Of a DNA stretch of 64,000 nucleotides, positions 44,282-56,400 are shown piece after piece. The translations under genes were made by a program, and so were the position numbers. The notes beneath the pieces are model-generated. The model made no database searches. It was not told the DNA's origin and saw only the letters and a program-made list of their open reading frames with translations. Within the stretch, counting starts at the first letter, position 1. Each line of letters opens with the position of its first letter. Source of the DNA: Gautieria morchelliformis (lineage: Eukaryota > Basidiomycota > Agaricomycetes > Gomphales > Gomphaceae); NCBI GenBank assembly GCA_015179125.1, contig WHVA01000083.1:186001-250000 (forward strand), written 5' to 3'.

Positions 44282-47125
44282 ATGTCTACCCATGGTCTCC
44301 GCTACCCTGACGACTTTCTCTCAGCCCTCCCCGTCCTCCTTCCCCGTCCTGCCCCCCATGCACCAATCCGTGCCCTCACCGCCGCCCAGTTCGCAAAAAT
44401 TCGCCAGTTGCATCTCACCTCCGACGTCCCAGATTCCGTCCTCTTCCCCTTCCTCCACGGCATCGAGGGAGAGAACCACGCCCAGAACCTCTTCTTCTCC
44501 AAGCACGGCAGCCGCGTTGATGCCCCAGACTATCGCGGGCTCGTCTGGGTCATCTGCGACGACGACGACGTCCTCCCGCTAGACAAGCAGGGAGAGCACG
44601 ACCGGGAGGACCTAGAGGACGAGCACCCACCAGCCCGCGACCCAGAGTTGCCTGCAGAGAATGCTGCTGGGGGCGTTCATGCTGCCCATGACCGTAGGCG
44701 GTCCGATGCGTCCTCTCACTCCTCCTCCGTCGAGTCCATTTTTTCCCACTCCATCTCCTCGGCCCTATCCATCAGCACAGCAGCAACTTCTCTTCGCTCC
44801 CCGAACTCCTGCTCAAGCTTGTCCTCCAGTCCGTCCTCATCCAAGCCCTCCCTCACGTCACACCTCTTGACTTCGACCTTCCATGCTTCCGAGCTCTTGA
44901 CTGCAACACGCAATGGCCCAACATTCATACCTCCCTCTGTCCCAAAAGGTAATTTCAATTCACCATCTCCCTGCGTGCTCGACTCACTCGCTGCACAGGC
45001 ATTTCGCTGCGCAATTTTGGCATCCAAGTTCCCATTTATGCTACCCTATCCGATATAGTCATATATTCTCCTAAAGGCCTCACCCGCGCAGCCTTTGCCC
45101 TCGCGGAGCGCTTCAAGCTCGCCATCGAATCAAAAGCGTATGAGCGTGGCATGGTCAGCAGCCGCAAAACTGGTTCCCCGTGCTCCATTTCCCCTCCAGC
45201 CTCCCTCCAGTCTTCCCCTTCACACGCGTCCTCCCCATCAGCGTCGCAATGCTCCTCCCCTTCCCGCGCTACACCAGGGCCACGACTCATATCGTACAAC
45301 GTCTTCATTATTACCGACCCGTTCTCGACCTTCGAACGCGAATTTCCCGACCTCGTCGGTGTCACCTCTACTGGCAGCCCCGTCAACCATATCTCTTTCC
45401 CCGACCGCGAGACGCAAGAGATGCAAGACCTCACGCACGCCACAGAAATTCATCCTGGCGTCTGGCTCGGTAATTCCGCCGACGTTCCCGTCTGGGAGCA
45501 GGGTGACCCCGACACTCCCTTCGAAGCATCGTGCAATCCCAACGGCTACGACATATGCATAGAGTGCCATGATCAGGTACACTTCCCCCATAATGTTTTG
45601 CTCAAACAGGCTGAGGACCATCTCACCGCCCTCGATGCCCTCTGGACAACTGGATACGCGGGCCATATATCCCCATCGTTTTTCGGCAGCCCGGGTGCCC
45701 CCTCTCGCCCTCCCCCAAACGCAAACACGATTATACACTTCTCATTCCCGTCCGCGCCTCCAGCCACCCAGTCCACGATGGTTTTGCTCAGCCCATTCCT
45801 GTCCTTCCTGCAGTCTGTTCTCCATCGCCCGCGACGATGCAAAATCCTCATCTACAGCCACGACGGCTACACGGAGTCGTCCGTGCTCGCGCTCTCGCTG
45901 TTGATGGCCGAAAAACGCTGTTCCCTCCCCGAAGCGTACCTACACGTCCAAGTTACCCGCGGCCGAAGCTTTTTCGTCCACCAGTGTGACTTGGGCATCC
46001 TCAAGCGGGTGGAGGCAAAGTATAGTCGGGCGGCAGACAAGGAGAAACAGCGAGATGCGGAGCGGGCAGGGCGAGAGAGGTGGGGGTGGAGTGCAATCAT
46101 GGGACGTTCGAATACCCTCGGCTTTGGGAACAATAACTCCTCCACGTCCTCGTCCTCGTCGACATCACCGTCAACTGGCGCCGGCCAGCTCTCGACCTCT
46201 ATACCGACCCCTTCTCTCAGCGAAACCCCTCACCGGAGGGCAAGGGCTCAGACTTCTCCCTTGCTCCCTGCACTGGTCGATCACCAGTCTTGGTTCAATG
46301 ATGTCCGGTTTGATGGCTCGTTTCCCTCCCGCGTCCTCCCCTTTCTCTACCTCGGCAATCTGTGAGTCGGTTCCGTATGCTTTTCTTTCGTGACACAGCT
46401 GAGCTGTCCACCCCAGAAACCATGCATCCAATGCTTATATGCTGCATGCACTGGGGATCACACACGTCGTATCTGTTGGCGAGTGTGCCCTGGTCCCCCC
46501 ATTCAATGAGGAGGATGGATGTTCCTCGCCAGAGTATCAAGTTGTGTTTGGCAAGGAGTCTGGCATGCCGGGGTCGCTGTGGACGGAGGAGCGGGAGGGT
46601 CGGATCAAGGTGCTCGATATCAAGGTACGCGGCCTCGGGCGCGCTGTGTCGCCTATCTTACTTATCTGTGCTCCGCAGGGTGTCTGTGACGACGGCATCG
46701 ACAGTCTCCGACCGACATTCGTTTCTATCTGTGACTGGATCGATCAGGCCCGCCGCGAGGGGGGTCAGGTTCTTGTGCACTGCCGTGTTGGTGTCTCCCG
46801 CAGCGCAACGGTCACCGTGAGTCGTCTCGATACCCCGCCTCACAAGCACCTGTTGACCGACCGCGTCCCCCAGATCGCCTATGTTATGAAGCATTTGCAG
46901 TTATCCCTGGTCGACGCATACCTCATCGTGCGCTCCCGTCGGCTGAGCGTGCTTATCCAGCCGAACATGCGCCTCCTGTATAACCTTTGTGGTTGGGAAG
47001 TGGAGCTCGCACGGCAGCGTGTGGGGGATGACGAGGATGCGCTGCGGCATGTCCTCAAAAAGACCCTTAACTGGCCCTATCTCGCGCGCGAGGTCCATCT
47101 TCTCAATGAGAAGTACTTACATTGA
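44282..47125 (+). CDS. PPS1: Dual-specificity protein phosphatase, PPS1-like
   Basis: PPS1-type phosphatases are long fungal dual-specificity enzymes linked to cell-cycle control in yeast. The N-terminal half (MSTHGLRYPDDFLSALPVLL ... VDAPDYRGLVWVICDDDD) and the middle (SLRNFGIQVPIYATLSDIVI, YNVFIITDPFSTFEREFPDL, EIHPGVWLGNSADVP, KILIYSHDGYTESSVLALSL) are typical of Pps1. The middle domain looks like an inactive phosphatase copy, with HDGYTESS instead of HCxxGxSRS. The C-terminal domain is canonical: RVLPFLYLGNLNHASNAYML, GITHVVSVGECALVPPF, and the active site VLVHCRVGVSRSATV, then YVMKHLQLSLVDAYLIVRSR. Three or four short introns keep phase. Ser-rich insertions separate the domains. The start at 44282 follows a short 5' leader. 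Confidence 0.9.
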
Positions 47126-47990
47126 TCACCCTCCTTGCGTTATATCCTGCATCACGCACCTGGATCAGTCTCCAGCATGGAATAGCCTGCATCCTATACT
47201 TCCACCCGGACGTTGTTCCCTGTATTCGCATTCCCGTCTCTTGTCCTTGTCTTGTCTTTGCATCATGTTTCGCTTTGCACACACGCATGTAATATTACCA
47301 CAGCATGTCAGTCTCATCGATTTCTCCGTTTGTTTCCTTGGAGATGGAGCGTATTCCGAGTGATAAACGGTATTCAAATTAGACTGGCTTCGGAGCTACT
47401 GTACTGATGAAATTATGCTGTCCTTGATCTAGCATGTCTAGAATAGTGTTACAAGCAATCAATATCCCGAATCAAGGCACTGCGTCCGTGTCCATTATAA
47501 GCAAGCAAGATTTGTAGGATCCCCTTAATCACTCTCAATGTCGGGATTTGAACGATATCTGATAATACATGGGCCCGAAGGGGTGACCGGGCGACATGCC
47601 CTTGATTGATGTCGCCGTCTCCCGTCCTCCGGATGTCCTGACAGGGAAGACGCTAAGCATTCACCTAGGTCATCTAATTTCACGTCATCATTAGAAAAGT
47701 TAACGCGAAGGTGTGAAGAGGACAGACAATTGCATTACGCATGTGCTCGGCGACTGGGCATATGATCCCCAGTCGCATACCTCCACCATACGCGTCTAGC
47801 TGACTGTCATTGCCACCAGCAATGACGCCATCTAGAGGTATGAATGGAAACACGGGAGAGCGGGTTGTACATGGACGGAGAGAGATCGAGATTGGATGCG
47901 GAGTCAAACTGGGGGTAATGGGGAAATTTGCAGTATTTGTGATCGGCTTGAAGTCGAGGTCGCACGTTACCGGCGACGGGATCCAAGTCA
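47126..47990. other. Intergenic region, no gene seen
   Basis: Contains the PPS1 3' end and about 0.8 kb with no coherent reading frame on either strand. A GTTCAAATCCC-like string on the minus strand near 47541 is not flanked by tRNA stems. Confidence 0.4.
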
Positions 47991-49077
47991 GGGTAGTAGT
48001 GGAATTCGGGGTATTGGCGGTTGTAGCATTAGACTGGCGATCGAGCGGAAAGTCTCAAGTACCGATGACGGAAGTGTAAGACATGTGAGGTCATAGAATC
48101 GGCCCGGCGCAGAGGTAAGGATGCCAAAGCTAAGTGCAAGCAGAATGATTGTAATCGACACGCCGACAAGCTTCTTCAAGTGTTGTGCACAAGACCTTGC
48201 TGCTCGCTCCTGGTCGCGCGTGCGCAATGTGCTGGTATGACCTGAATATCTAGCAATGCTCCGCCACTGTGGTCTTTACGAACTATCGCGGCACTTCGGT
48301 TCAAGGTGAGATCGATCGAAATAGTACAGAGTGAACTCACAGGTGCTCTCCTAGCAGCTACGAAATCGGCCGGTCCGACTTCGAAGGCGGGAGGGATGTC
48401 AGACGTCGGTTTGATGAATCCTAGTAAAACCGCAATCAAAACGCCAGCGACGAACACCGCAGGAGATGCCGCTATAACCAAAACAATATCGGTATAGGGG
48501 ATGACAATATCGGCAACGTCCCAGGCAGCAGCGGGTTGAATTTTCTTGAAAAGAATATCGGCATAGGGGAGTACAATTTTCTCGAAAAGGATATCGGCAT
48601 AGACAGCATTGGAGCTTGTAGTGATGGCTGATTTGGCGGAGAGCACGATCCAGGTAGTGACTTGGCGACAACGGTTGGTGAGCGAGCTGCGAGTTACGAG
48701 CCGGACTGGTTTGTATGTCAGGGAGAGCGCAAGCAGAGTGAACAGCCACAAAATGACAAGCAGGGTCACTGGAGTCCTCCGGTGTTAGGTTGAGACGTGA
48801 CGGCAGCAGTGCTGAACGTAGCGGAGTTGATGCGGGTAGGAAGGGCTCCAACTGAAGGGCCAGCAAGCTTAAGGACAGTTGTTGGGGGCTGGTACATAGT
48901 CTTGGGCGGGCATGGGAGCTGCACAAATCTTCCATTAACACGTGCAAGGCATGCACCGGGGTGTATAGAAAACGAGGAGCCAAGGCTTTCAGGGTCCAAG
49001 AAAGAGGTTACTGGAAGACTTCTGAGGAGTTCTAGTCCAGCTAGAGCATAGTCGCCGAGCATGGCGAGGGATAGCAT
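47991..49077 (-). CDS. Probable multi-exon membrane protein, unrecognised
   Basis: Three minus-strand blocks look coding but could not be joined cleanly. The first is 49077-48785 (MLSLAMLGDYALAGLELLRS, a hydrophobic start). The second is about 48770-48340, with two membrane helices (TLLVILWLFTLLALSLTY and PAVFVAGVLIAVLLGFI) and internal repeats (YADILFEKI, YADILFKKI, YTDIVLVI). The third is 48227-47991, with a helix KLVGVSITIILLALSFGIL. No family is recognised. Phase does not work at either junction with the splice sites I can see, so either introns are unusual, bases are missing, or the gene is decaying. Confidence 0.35.
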
Positions 49078-49396
49078 GATCCACAGATGTTGGTCAAAGT
49101 CTGCTGTGGTTGTACCGCTAGAAGATGGTGGTTAGGGCAGAGGAGAGTTGTTGCAGACGCTCAACGTGTCGGGGTATTTAAAGATTGGTTGACCGCGTCA
49201 GCCCCATTCACGTGACCCCAAACCGGTTAAACCAATGTGATTTTGAAGGCTTACAAACCCCAGGGGGAAAAGTAGTTTTACCTATATACACACAGCTTTT
49301 ACTTTGACGTACGAATACAGCACAACTAAACAAAAACAAAACACATATGCTTTGTCCATCTCGTTTGGCGACATGGTTACACCCAAGTAAATGACC
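49078..49396. other. Intergenic region between the membrane protein and the epimerase
   Basis: Both flanking genes are on the minus strand; nothing recognisable lies between them. Confidence 0.4.
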
Positions 49397-51139
49397 TCAT
49401 ATATCGTCCGCCTCCGAGTTGTGGGGTCGCTTGAACTGCACATCAACACGTACAAAATTATTGTACAGTTCATCAGCGGTGAGCAATGTGTCCCCAGTGA
49501 CAGCCGTCTTGGGATGCAGCCACGCTGCGAGGGGCTTCGGAGATGTCAGTTGATATAAAGACGAATGAACGCATTGTTACCTCATGGAACTCAAGGAAGG
49601 CGAATGCTATACTGTAGTGTGAGACAGGAACGGAGAGAGTGAGGAAGCGTACTGTGGGGTTCATATCCATCGCCATCACGTCCCGACCACCCGTGGATAG
49701 GCTTTCTGGTCCCTTTGCCATCGAACAACCTGCCTGAATAAAACTGGACACCAGGCTCTGCAAGTGAAAATAATTGTCGCGCAGCACGGTAGTTGTCAAT
49801 CTACAAGAACGCACGGTTTGAATCAAAGGTCAACGTCCATCCCGAACGCTCAGAGGAGAGCTCGACGAGTGGGTTTGTTCTGGCGGGGGCATGAAGCACC
49901 TCCTCGAAAAGATCGAGGCTAGGGAGCCTAGAAAGCGGCAGCCGAATGGACTCGACAGGTGTCGATGGAGCATTGAACACGTAGAACGAGTCTGCACGAG
50001 CATATGATGAGCACCGTAAGTATCACGCGCAAACTATGTTACCATGCCCCGAGGGAGGAAAGTTGTCGCGTAACTTGGTGTGTGCATGCTCCAGGGGAGT
50101 TCCCACTATGGACGTCAACTTGCCTGTGGAAAGTCCACGTTCATCGAGCGCGACGGTATGGTCTGCCTGATCGTGAGCGTATATGAACACCGGAAGGATA
50201 TTGCCCAACGGCCAGCGGACACACCTTGATGAACAGCCGGTGGTCCTTGATGTCCGGGGTGGGAGTGCCCTTCCTTGCGAGACTGGCGTCGAGGTTGAAG
50301 CCCCAGTGCTGCCAGTCACAGGACATCAGCATCAGTCCACACCTGCATATCAATTGATGCCAAAGACAGCGAGGTCACCTGAGTGAGGTTGACAGGCGTC
50401 ACCTGGATCTTGTCCCCGGAGAGAAGTTTAGCCCTGTACACGATGTAGAGGCTTCCCACATGACGGTTTTCAGAGTTATTGCCTGGCTTGGACACCGCGG
50501 GCGATACGGCGAACAAGACTTCGAGCAGTAGATTGCCGGGGTAGCCTTGATCGCCGTCGGGGGAGAGGAGCTTGAAGAGCGCGCTGGAAGGGAGGGCAGC
50601 GATGGAGGCCTTCTCGCTGTCCGAAAACAAAACCGCGTCGGGGGGATCGATGGGTTGCCAATCACGGGTGTCGAAGCCTTCCGGACCGCCATGGAGGCTG
50701 ACCTCTGGGCTCTCTGCTCATACGCGGACATGAAGCATGGTACGACGCTGGAGAACGTGAGTTATACCATTGGCAATTGCATTCATCATAGCCCTTGCGC
50801 CATTTTTCTCCAAGGAAATGGGCCCAGTGGGGAGACGATTCGTGTAGCGGCCAATAATAGAATTCTGATACTTGTGGGGCCGCTGTCCATGATGGGCAGG
50901 ATTGTTGGGCCCCAGGACGAGGTCGTGGGTCTGGGATGGACAGGAAATGAGTAGACAGATGGAAATGATCGCATATATTACCTTTCCGTCGACGTTGACG
51001 AGGAATCTGTTGAGGACGAGGCCCTTGGGAAGGATCTGTGATGGAAATGAGACGGTGGGAGATGATGGGTGGGTATGTATACCTCGACGGCCAGGGGAGG
51101 GGACAGGTCGGGGAGGGCAAGGAGGACAGGACTCGACAT
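49397..51139 (-). CDS. Aldose 1-epimerase (galactose mutarotase)
   Basis: Interconverts alpha and beta anomers of galactose or glucose, feeding alpha-galactose to galactokinase. Spliced from ATG 51139: SSPVLLALPDLSPPLAVE, ILPKGLVLNRFLVNVDGK, then THDLVLGPNNPAHHGQRPHK, NSIIGRYTNRLP and VSLHGGPEGFDTRDWQP (the LHGG motif). Next are FKLLSPDGDQGYPGNLLLEV, TPVNLTQ joined to HWGFNLDASLARKG (the catalytic His region), DHRLFIKA, and AEPGVQFYSGRLFDGKG. After AFAFLEFHE the last exon reads AWLHPKTAVTGDTLLTADEL and ends NSEADDI-stop at 49397. At least eight introns are needed. The gene is head-to-head with galactokinase (about 150 bp apart), which supports the assignment. Confidence 0.85.
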
Positions 51140-51290
51140 GGGGTCACAGTAGACGCTGGTGGACGCCACAAAGTAGTACAGCAAGCGCCGAGTATGATGC
51201 ATCGATGCGGAATTTAACGGCCCGCGCTTAGAAGGCTTCCTCATCTTATTTTTCCTTTTTATTTTCTACATTTTGCTTCCTGCCTCCATC

Positions 51291-53275
51291 ATGGCCGCCT
51301 CTCTCCCCATACCGCTTGTCACCTCGCTCCAGCAAATCCACAGCGACCTCGCTACGGTTGCGGATCAAGGGTCAGTGCCCACCCTCCACACTGATGTGTG
51401 CTGAGCTGTCCTGCAGGCTGCGCTGGAACCACCTCATCTCAGAGTTTGAACGGCTCTTCAACCGCAGACCCGTGAGTCCTCCCAGCCGCAGCGAGCCCGT
51501 TCATCATCGTGTGCGCCCCAGACACATGTCGCACGCGCACCCGGTCGCGTCAACCTCATAGGTCCGCGGCACGCACCGCACCCCAGAGCCAGCTAACCCG
51601 TCCCCACAGGTGAACACATCGACTACGCGCTGTTTGGCGTCTTCCCGGCTGCAATCGAGCGGGACATTCTCGTCGCGTGTGCCCCGAGACCCGGAGACTT
51701 TACAGGGCACATCGTCGCGGAGAACCTTGATGCGAAATATGACCCGCAGGCGTTTACCCCTGCCAAGGGTCCCGCGGGCAGCTGGCACCTCGAGATCGAC
51801 AAGACGCAGCTGCGGTGGGAGAGCTACGTAAAGGCCGGGTACTATGTGAGCGGCTGCGCGATAGCTAGTCCTGATCGTGCCTTGACGCGCATACAGGGCG
51901 TGCTGGAGCATTTCTTCATGGCCGGGGACGGACGCCCCGTGGGATTTGACCTTCTAGTTACAGGCTCCGTTCCCGCCGGCTCGGGCCTAAGTTCGAGCGC
52001 GGCCATGGTCGTCGCCTCCACGCTGGCTTTCCTCGCCATGAACAAGAAGCTGGATCAGTTGACCAAAGGGGCGCTGGTTCAGATGGCTATGGAGAACGAG
52101 AAGCGCGTGGGTGAGCCGCATATAACTTTTGATGTGCCGTGTGTGACCCCGCTGCTTATCAGGTGTCAACAGCGGCGGGTAACTGCTCCTTGGCGCTCCT
52201 GTATGGTTAGCTCGCTCACCCTTTATCAGCATGGACCAGGCCGCATCCGTCATGGCCACCGCCCAGTCCGCGCTGTACATCACGTTCCACCCGCGCCTCT
52301 CCGCGGAGCCGGTCCCGCTCCCCACCACCGCACCCCGCGCCGTGTTCGTCTGCGCGAACTCGCTCGTCGTCGCGGACAAGCTCGTCTCCGCAAAGCACCG
52401 CTACAACCTCCGCGTCGTGGAGACCCTCGTCGCCGCGCGCGTGCTCGCGCGCCGCCTCCGCGTGCCCGTCGCGAAGACGGAGCGGGTGACGCTGAAGCAG
52501 GTCGTCGATCGCTTCCTCGGCGTCCCCGAGGGCGCCGACGTCGGCGCTGCGGCGCTCCGGCAGGGGCTCGAGCGCGTCATCGCGGAGGCCGACGGGCTGA
52601 GGCAGGGCGACAGCACGGACGACGACGACGACGACCCCGGCCTCACACTCGAAGAGATGGTGGAACTCTCCGGGCTCACGCCGAAGGAGTTCCACGCGCT
52701 GTATCTCTCGTGGGTAGACGGTGAGCACCCTGGTGCATGCATCGCGCCGCGCGGGCATTGACAACCCCTAGTCGAGGCAACGCACTTCCAGCTGTACAAG
52801 CGCACGCGGCACGTCCTCTCAGAGGCGCTCCGCGTCCTCGAGTTCCGTGCGCTCTGCCTGCGCCACGCCACCACGCCCGCGGAGACGCAGCCGCAGACGC
52901 TGCACGCGCTCGGGCGGCTCATGGACGAGTCGCACGCGAGCTGCGCGACGCTCTTCGAGTGCTCGTGCCCCGAGCTCGACGCGCTGACGCGCGCCGCGCG
53001 CGCGGCGGGCGCGTACGGGAGCCGCCTCACGGGCGCGGGGTGGGGCGGGTGCACGGTGTCGCTCGTCGCGGCGGACGCGGTCGACGCGTTCATCCGCGCG
53101 GTTGGGCGCACGTACCCGGCGTACCAAGGGCTCGCGCCGGAGGCGCTGCGCGCCGCGGTGTTCGCGACGACGCCGAGCAGCGGCGCATGCGGTGCGTGGC
53201 CATGTTTTTATTACTGACTGCACGGACGCGCGGCTGATGCGCGGCGCGGCCCCACCAGTGTTTGAGGTCCAGTAG
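51291..53275 (+). CDS. GAL1: Galactokinase
   Basis: Phosphorylates alpha-D-galactose in the Leloir pathway (GHMP kinase family). Start ATG 51291 (MAASLPIPLVTSLQQIHS). The three GHMP motifs are intact: VARAPGRVNLIGEHIDYALF; TGSVPAGSGLSSSAAMVVAS; and GSRLTGAGWGGCTVSLV. The catalytic loop VNSGGMDQAASVMA is assembled across a 16-nt exon (52163-52178) flanked by two introns. The end is SSGACVFEVQ-stop at 53275 after a final short intron. Sequence from about 52230 on is far richer in CG than the first exons. The acidic insert STDDDDDDPGLTLEEM is typical of eukaryotic Gal1. Paired with the mutarotase. Confidence 0.95.
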
Positions 53276-53472
53276 GCAAGTAGGTGGGTGTCACGTAGGT
53301 AGGAGTCACGTCTGCTTGGGGAGGCAACATGTATGCATGTAGAATAAATGTAATAGCAACAAGGCGACGCGAACGTATGATATATATATTAGTAATAGCG
53401 GGCGTAAACGAGGCAGGCACGTAGTCCGAGTCCGAGTCCCCAAGTCCACACGAACATGAACCGCCCAACTGT

Positions 53473-56400
53473 CTAAACGAAGAAGGAGAAATCCGATCCT
53501 AAAGGGACATGAGTCAAGGGTGCGGGTGCGGGTCGTCTGGCCGCGTCCCCGGCAGCATATTCGCCGTAAAGTGGTTCCAGTCCTCCCATCTGCAAAAACA
53601 CACTCATCGCATCAGCGCCTCGCACACGCACACCGCGACACTCACTCGAATCCCGTCGGCGCCGTCGACCACATGTTGAGCGTGTCCCCGCCCCACGCGG
53701 CGCCCTGATCCGCCGCCCCCGCCGGCATCCCGCCGCCGCCGCCGTTCGGGAACCCGCCCCCGAACTGCGCGTGCGCAGGCGCCGCCGCATACACCTGCTG
53801 CGGCTGCGCATCCTCCGCGGCGAAGAGGTGCTGCAGCACGGGCGGCGCGGCGGACGGGTGCGTGTGCGTGTGCGCGTGCGCGAACCACTGCACGCCCGTC
53901 ATGGGGTCGCCGCGCGGCCCCGGCCCCGGTGCGTGGCCGTGGCCGTGGCCGGTCCCGCCCGCGAGCTCCTGCTGCATGAAGTTGGGGTTCGGGAGGAGCG
54001 GCGCGGGGTCGAGCATCTGCGCGTAGTCCGGGTGCGGCGGGGGCAGCGCGTGCACGTGCGCGGCGCGGAAGGGCTGCGGGCGCGCGAGGCGGGGCGGCGC
54101 GCCGGGGGACGCGGACGCGGACGCGGCGTCCTGCGCCATGGCGTAGTCGGACGCCGTGGCGGAGCGAGGGCTGTCCGCGTCGCGCTCGCGCTTGCTGCCC
54201 GCGACGGGGCTCGGGTGCGGGAGGGGGAAGTCGCCCGCGGACGCGAGCTCGCAGAGGATGTCCCTGTGTGTGCAACACGTCAGCCAGTCCGCACGCACGC
54301 GGCGCGTTGGGAAGCGCTCACCATAAGCGGCCGGCGAGGGGCCATCTGCAGTGGGGATCAGCAAGCGGTAAGAGATGACGGGGAGGGGAGGAGTCACCGA
54401 TTTTCCGCGGCCTTGAGGAACTGCATGCACATGTGCACGTCGTGCATGGGCATGTCCGCGTCGGGCGGGCGCTGGGCGGCGTGGCCCGGCCTGTGGGTGC
54501 CCCATATGTTGAGGAGGAGGACGAGGCCGGAGGTGAAGGCGTAGAACATGAGGTGCGGGGCGGCGCCCGGGTCGCACTTGCTGCGGTGGGCCTGGAGGAC
54601 CTGGCTGCAGGAGCGGGCGGCATTGGTGCAGATGGCGAGGGACGGGAAGGAGAGGGGCGCGGGCTTGCCGGGGCGGGGGATGAAGGGGCGGTGGACGAGG
54701 ATCTGGATGTGGTAGTAGGTCGCGTAGAGGATGGCGGACTGCTGGAAGAAGACGGAAAACTCGTTGGAGGGATCCCAGCGCAGATCCCAGCGCACTGTGG
54801 GTAGGTGGGTGAGAGGGAGGGAGGCTGGGGAGGGGAGGAAACGTACGGTGCTCCGGCACGGTCTCGAGCCATTGGTTGAGGGCGGTGTCGAGTTCAACGA
54901 CGGTGTTTTGGGCCCAGTCTTTCTCGCCGGCGAAGCCGAGGAGGATCTTGGACTTGTTGATGGAGTACTGGAGGGTTGTTAGCACGGGTGCGGGGGCGCG
55001 AGTTGTGCTTACGATGGTGCGCAAGGCAAAGGACAATATCTGGTCGAGGCGGATGAGGGCGTTGAAGTAGGCGACGGTGGAGGGTCTGCCAGTCGGCTGG
55101 ACAAAGGCATCCTCGGGGCTGGGGGACTCCCAGTACTCGTCGTCGACCTCGAGGGGCGGGTCGAGGTCAAAGCTGGGGACGGGGTCAAGAGGGGGACGGG
55201 GGACAGTGAGGAGCGGGGCACTGACTCTTCATCGTGTATCGCGCAGGGTCTGCCCAGGGCGGCGCTGCCGAGGCGGTCGAGATTGACGAGGACCCTGCGG
55301 GGGCGTCAGCGGGCACAGGGAGACGGGCGGGGGAACGGGCACCAGAATGCGCGCTTCCAGAGCTCGGACTGGACGGATGGGGTGGGGTCGTCGATGCGCT
55401 TGCGATGGGCGCCGACGTCCTGGGCGACGCGGAGGCCGATGCCGACGGTGACCCAGCCTGCGTACGGGGCGGCGGAGCCCTGGAGGAAGATGCCTGCGAG
55501 CTGTGGGGAGCGTGAGTAAGCTCTATTTAAAATAGAAATCCACGCACCGCATACTGCTGGAGATCGAAGAGGGACGCGGGGGCGATGAGGGACTTGCGCT
55601 GGATGCGGACCTGGTCAAAGTACTTCCAGCCGGCGGAGTGGCGGTCGGGGACGTCGGGGCGGAGGACGCGTGGGTCGTGGGAGTTGCGGGCGGCGATGGC
55701 ACAGACGAGGAGGAGGATGTGGGCGAAGGCGGGGTCGCGCTCGTGGAGGCGGTCACGGTACTGGCGGTCGAAGGTGGGGCGGTGGAGGACGGGGAGGTAG
55801 GTGTTGTTGTGGACGAAGAAGAGGGGGACGAGGGCGTCGACGAGGTCGGGGGGCGGGAAGTCGAAGGCGACGGGGTCGTCCGCGGGGCCGTCTGCGGGGC
55901 GGGGGCGGAGGTCGGGGGGGCCCCAGAGGGAGGGATGGGCGCCGGACGGGTGGGAGGCTGTGGGGTCGGCGCCGGTGTACTCGCGCTTCATGTCGATCGC
56001 GGCCTGGACGAGGACGAGGCCGCTGGACCTGCCGTGGAAGCGGCGGTCGTCGTCGAGACGGTGGACGTCGTCGGGGGGCTGCGGGTCGTCGGGGGCGTCG
56101 GGGACGTGTGGGTGGGCGGGTGACGGGGGCGGGGGGAGCTGGGGGAGGGCCTGGCGCTCGCTGTACCAGGTCTCGCGGTCCATGTGGACGCCGAGCTCCT
56201 GGGTGAAGTCGGCGTCGGGACAGAGCTGCGGGGCGGGCGGGGGTCAGCGGCGGGGAGGACGGGGGACGGGGACGCACACGCTGCAGCAGCGACTCCATCT
56301 TCTGGAGACGGCCCTCGAGGCTCTCGACGTATCTGGGGGCGGTGAGCAGCAGGGACAGGGCAGGCGACGGAGACGACGCACCCCTTGGGCGGGCCGCGTT

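Noticed and set aside
47530-47560. Minus-strand GTTCAAATCCC resembling a tRNA B box.
   Set aside because: Flanking bases do not form a T stem, and no acceptor, D or anticodon arm is found.
51504-51911. Minus-strand ORF of 135 codons inside GAL1.
   Set aside because: Antisense to conserved galactokinase exons; no independent support.
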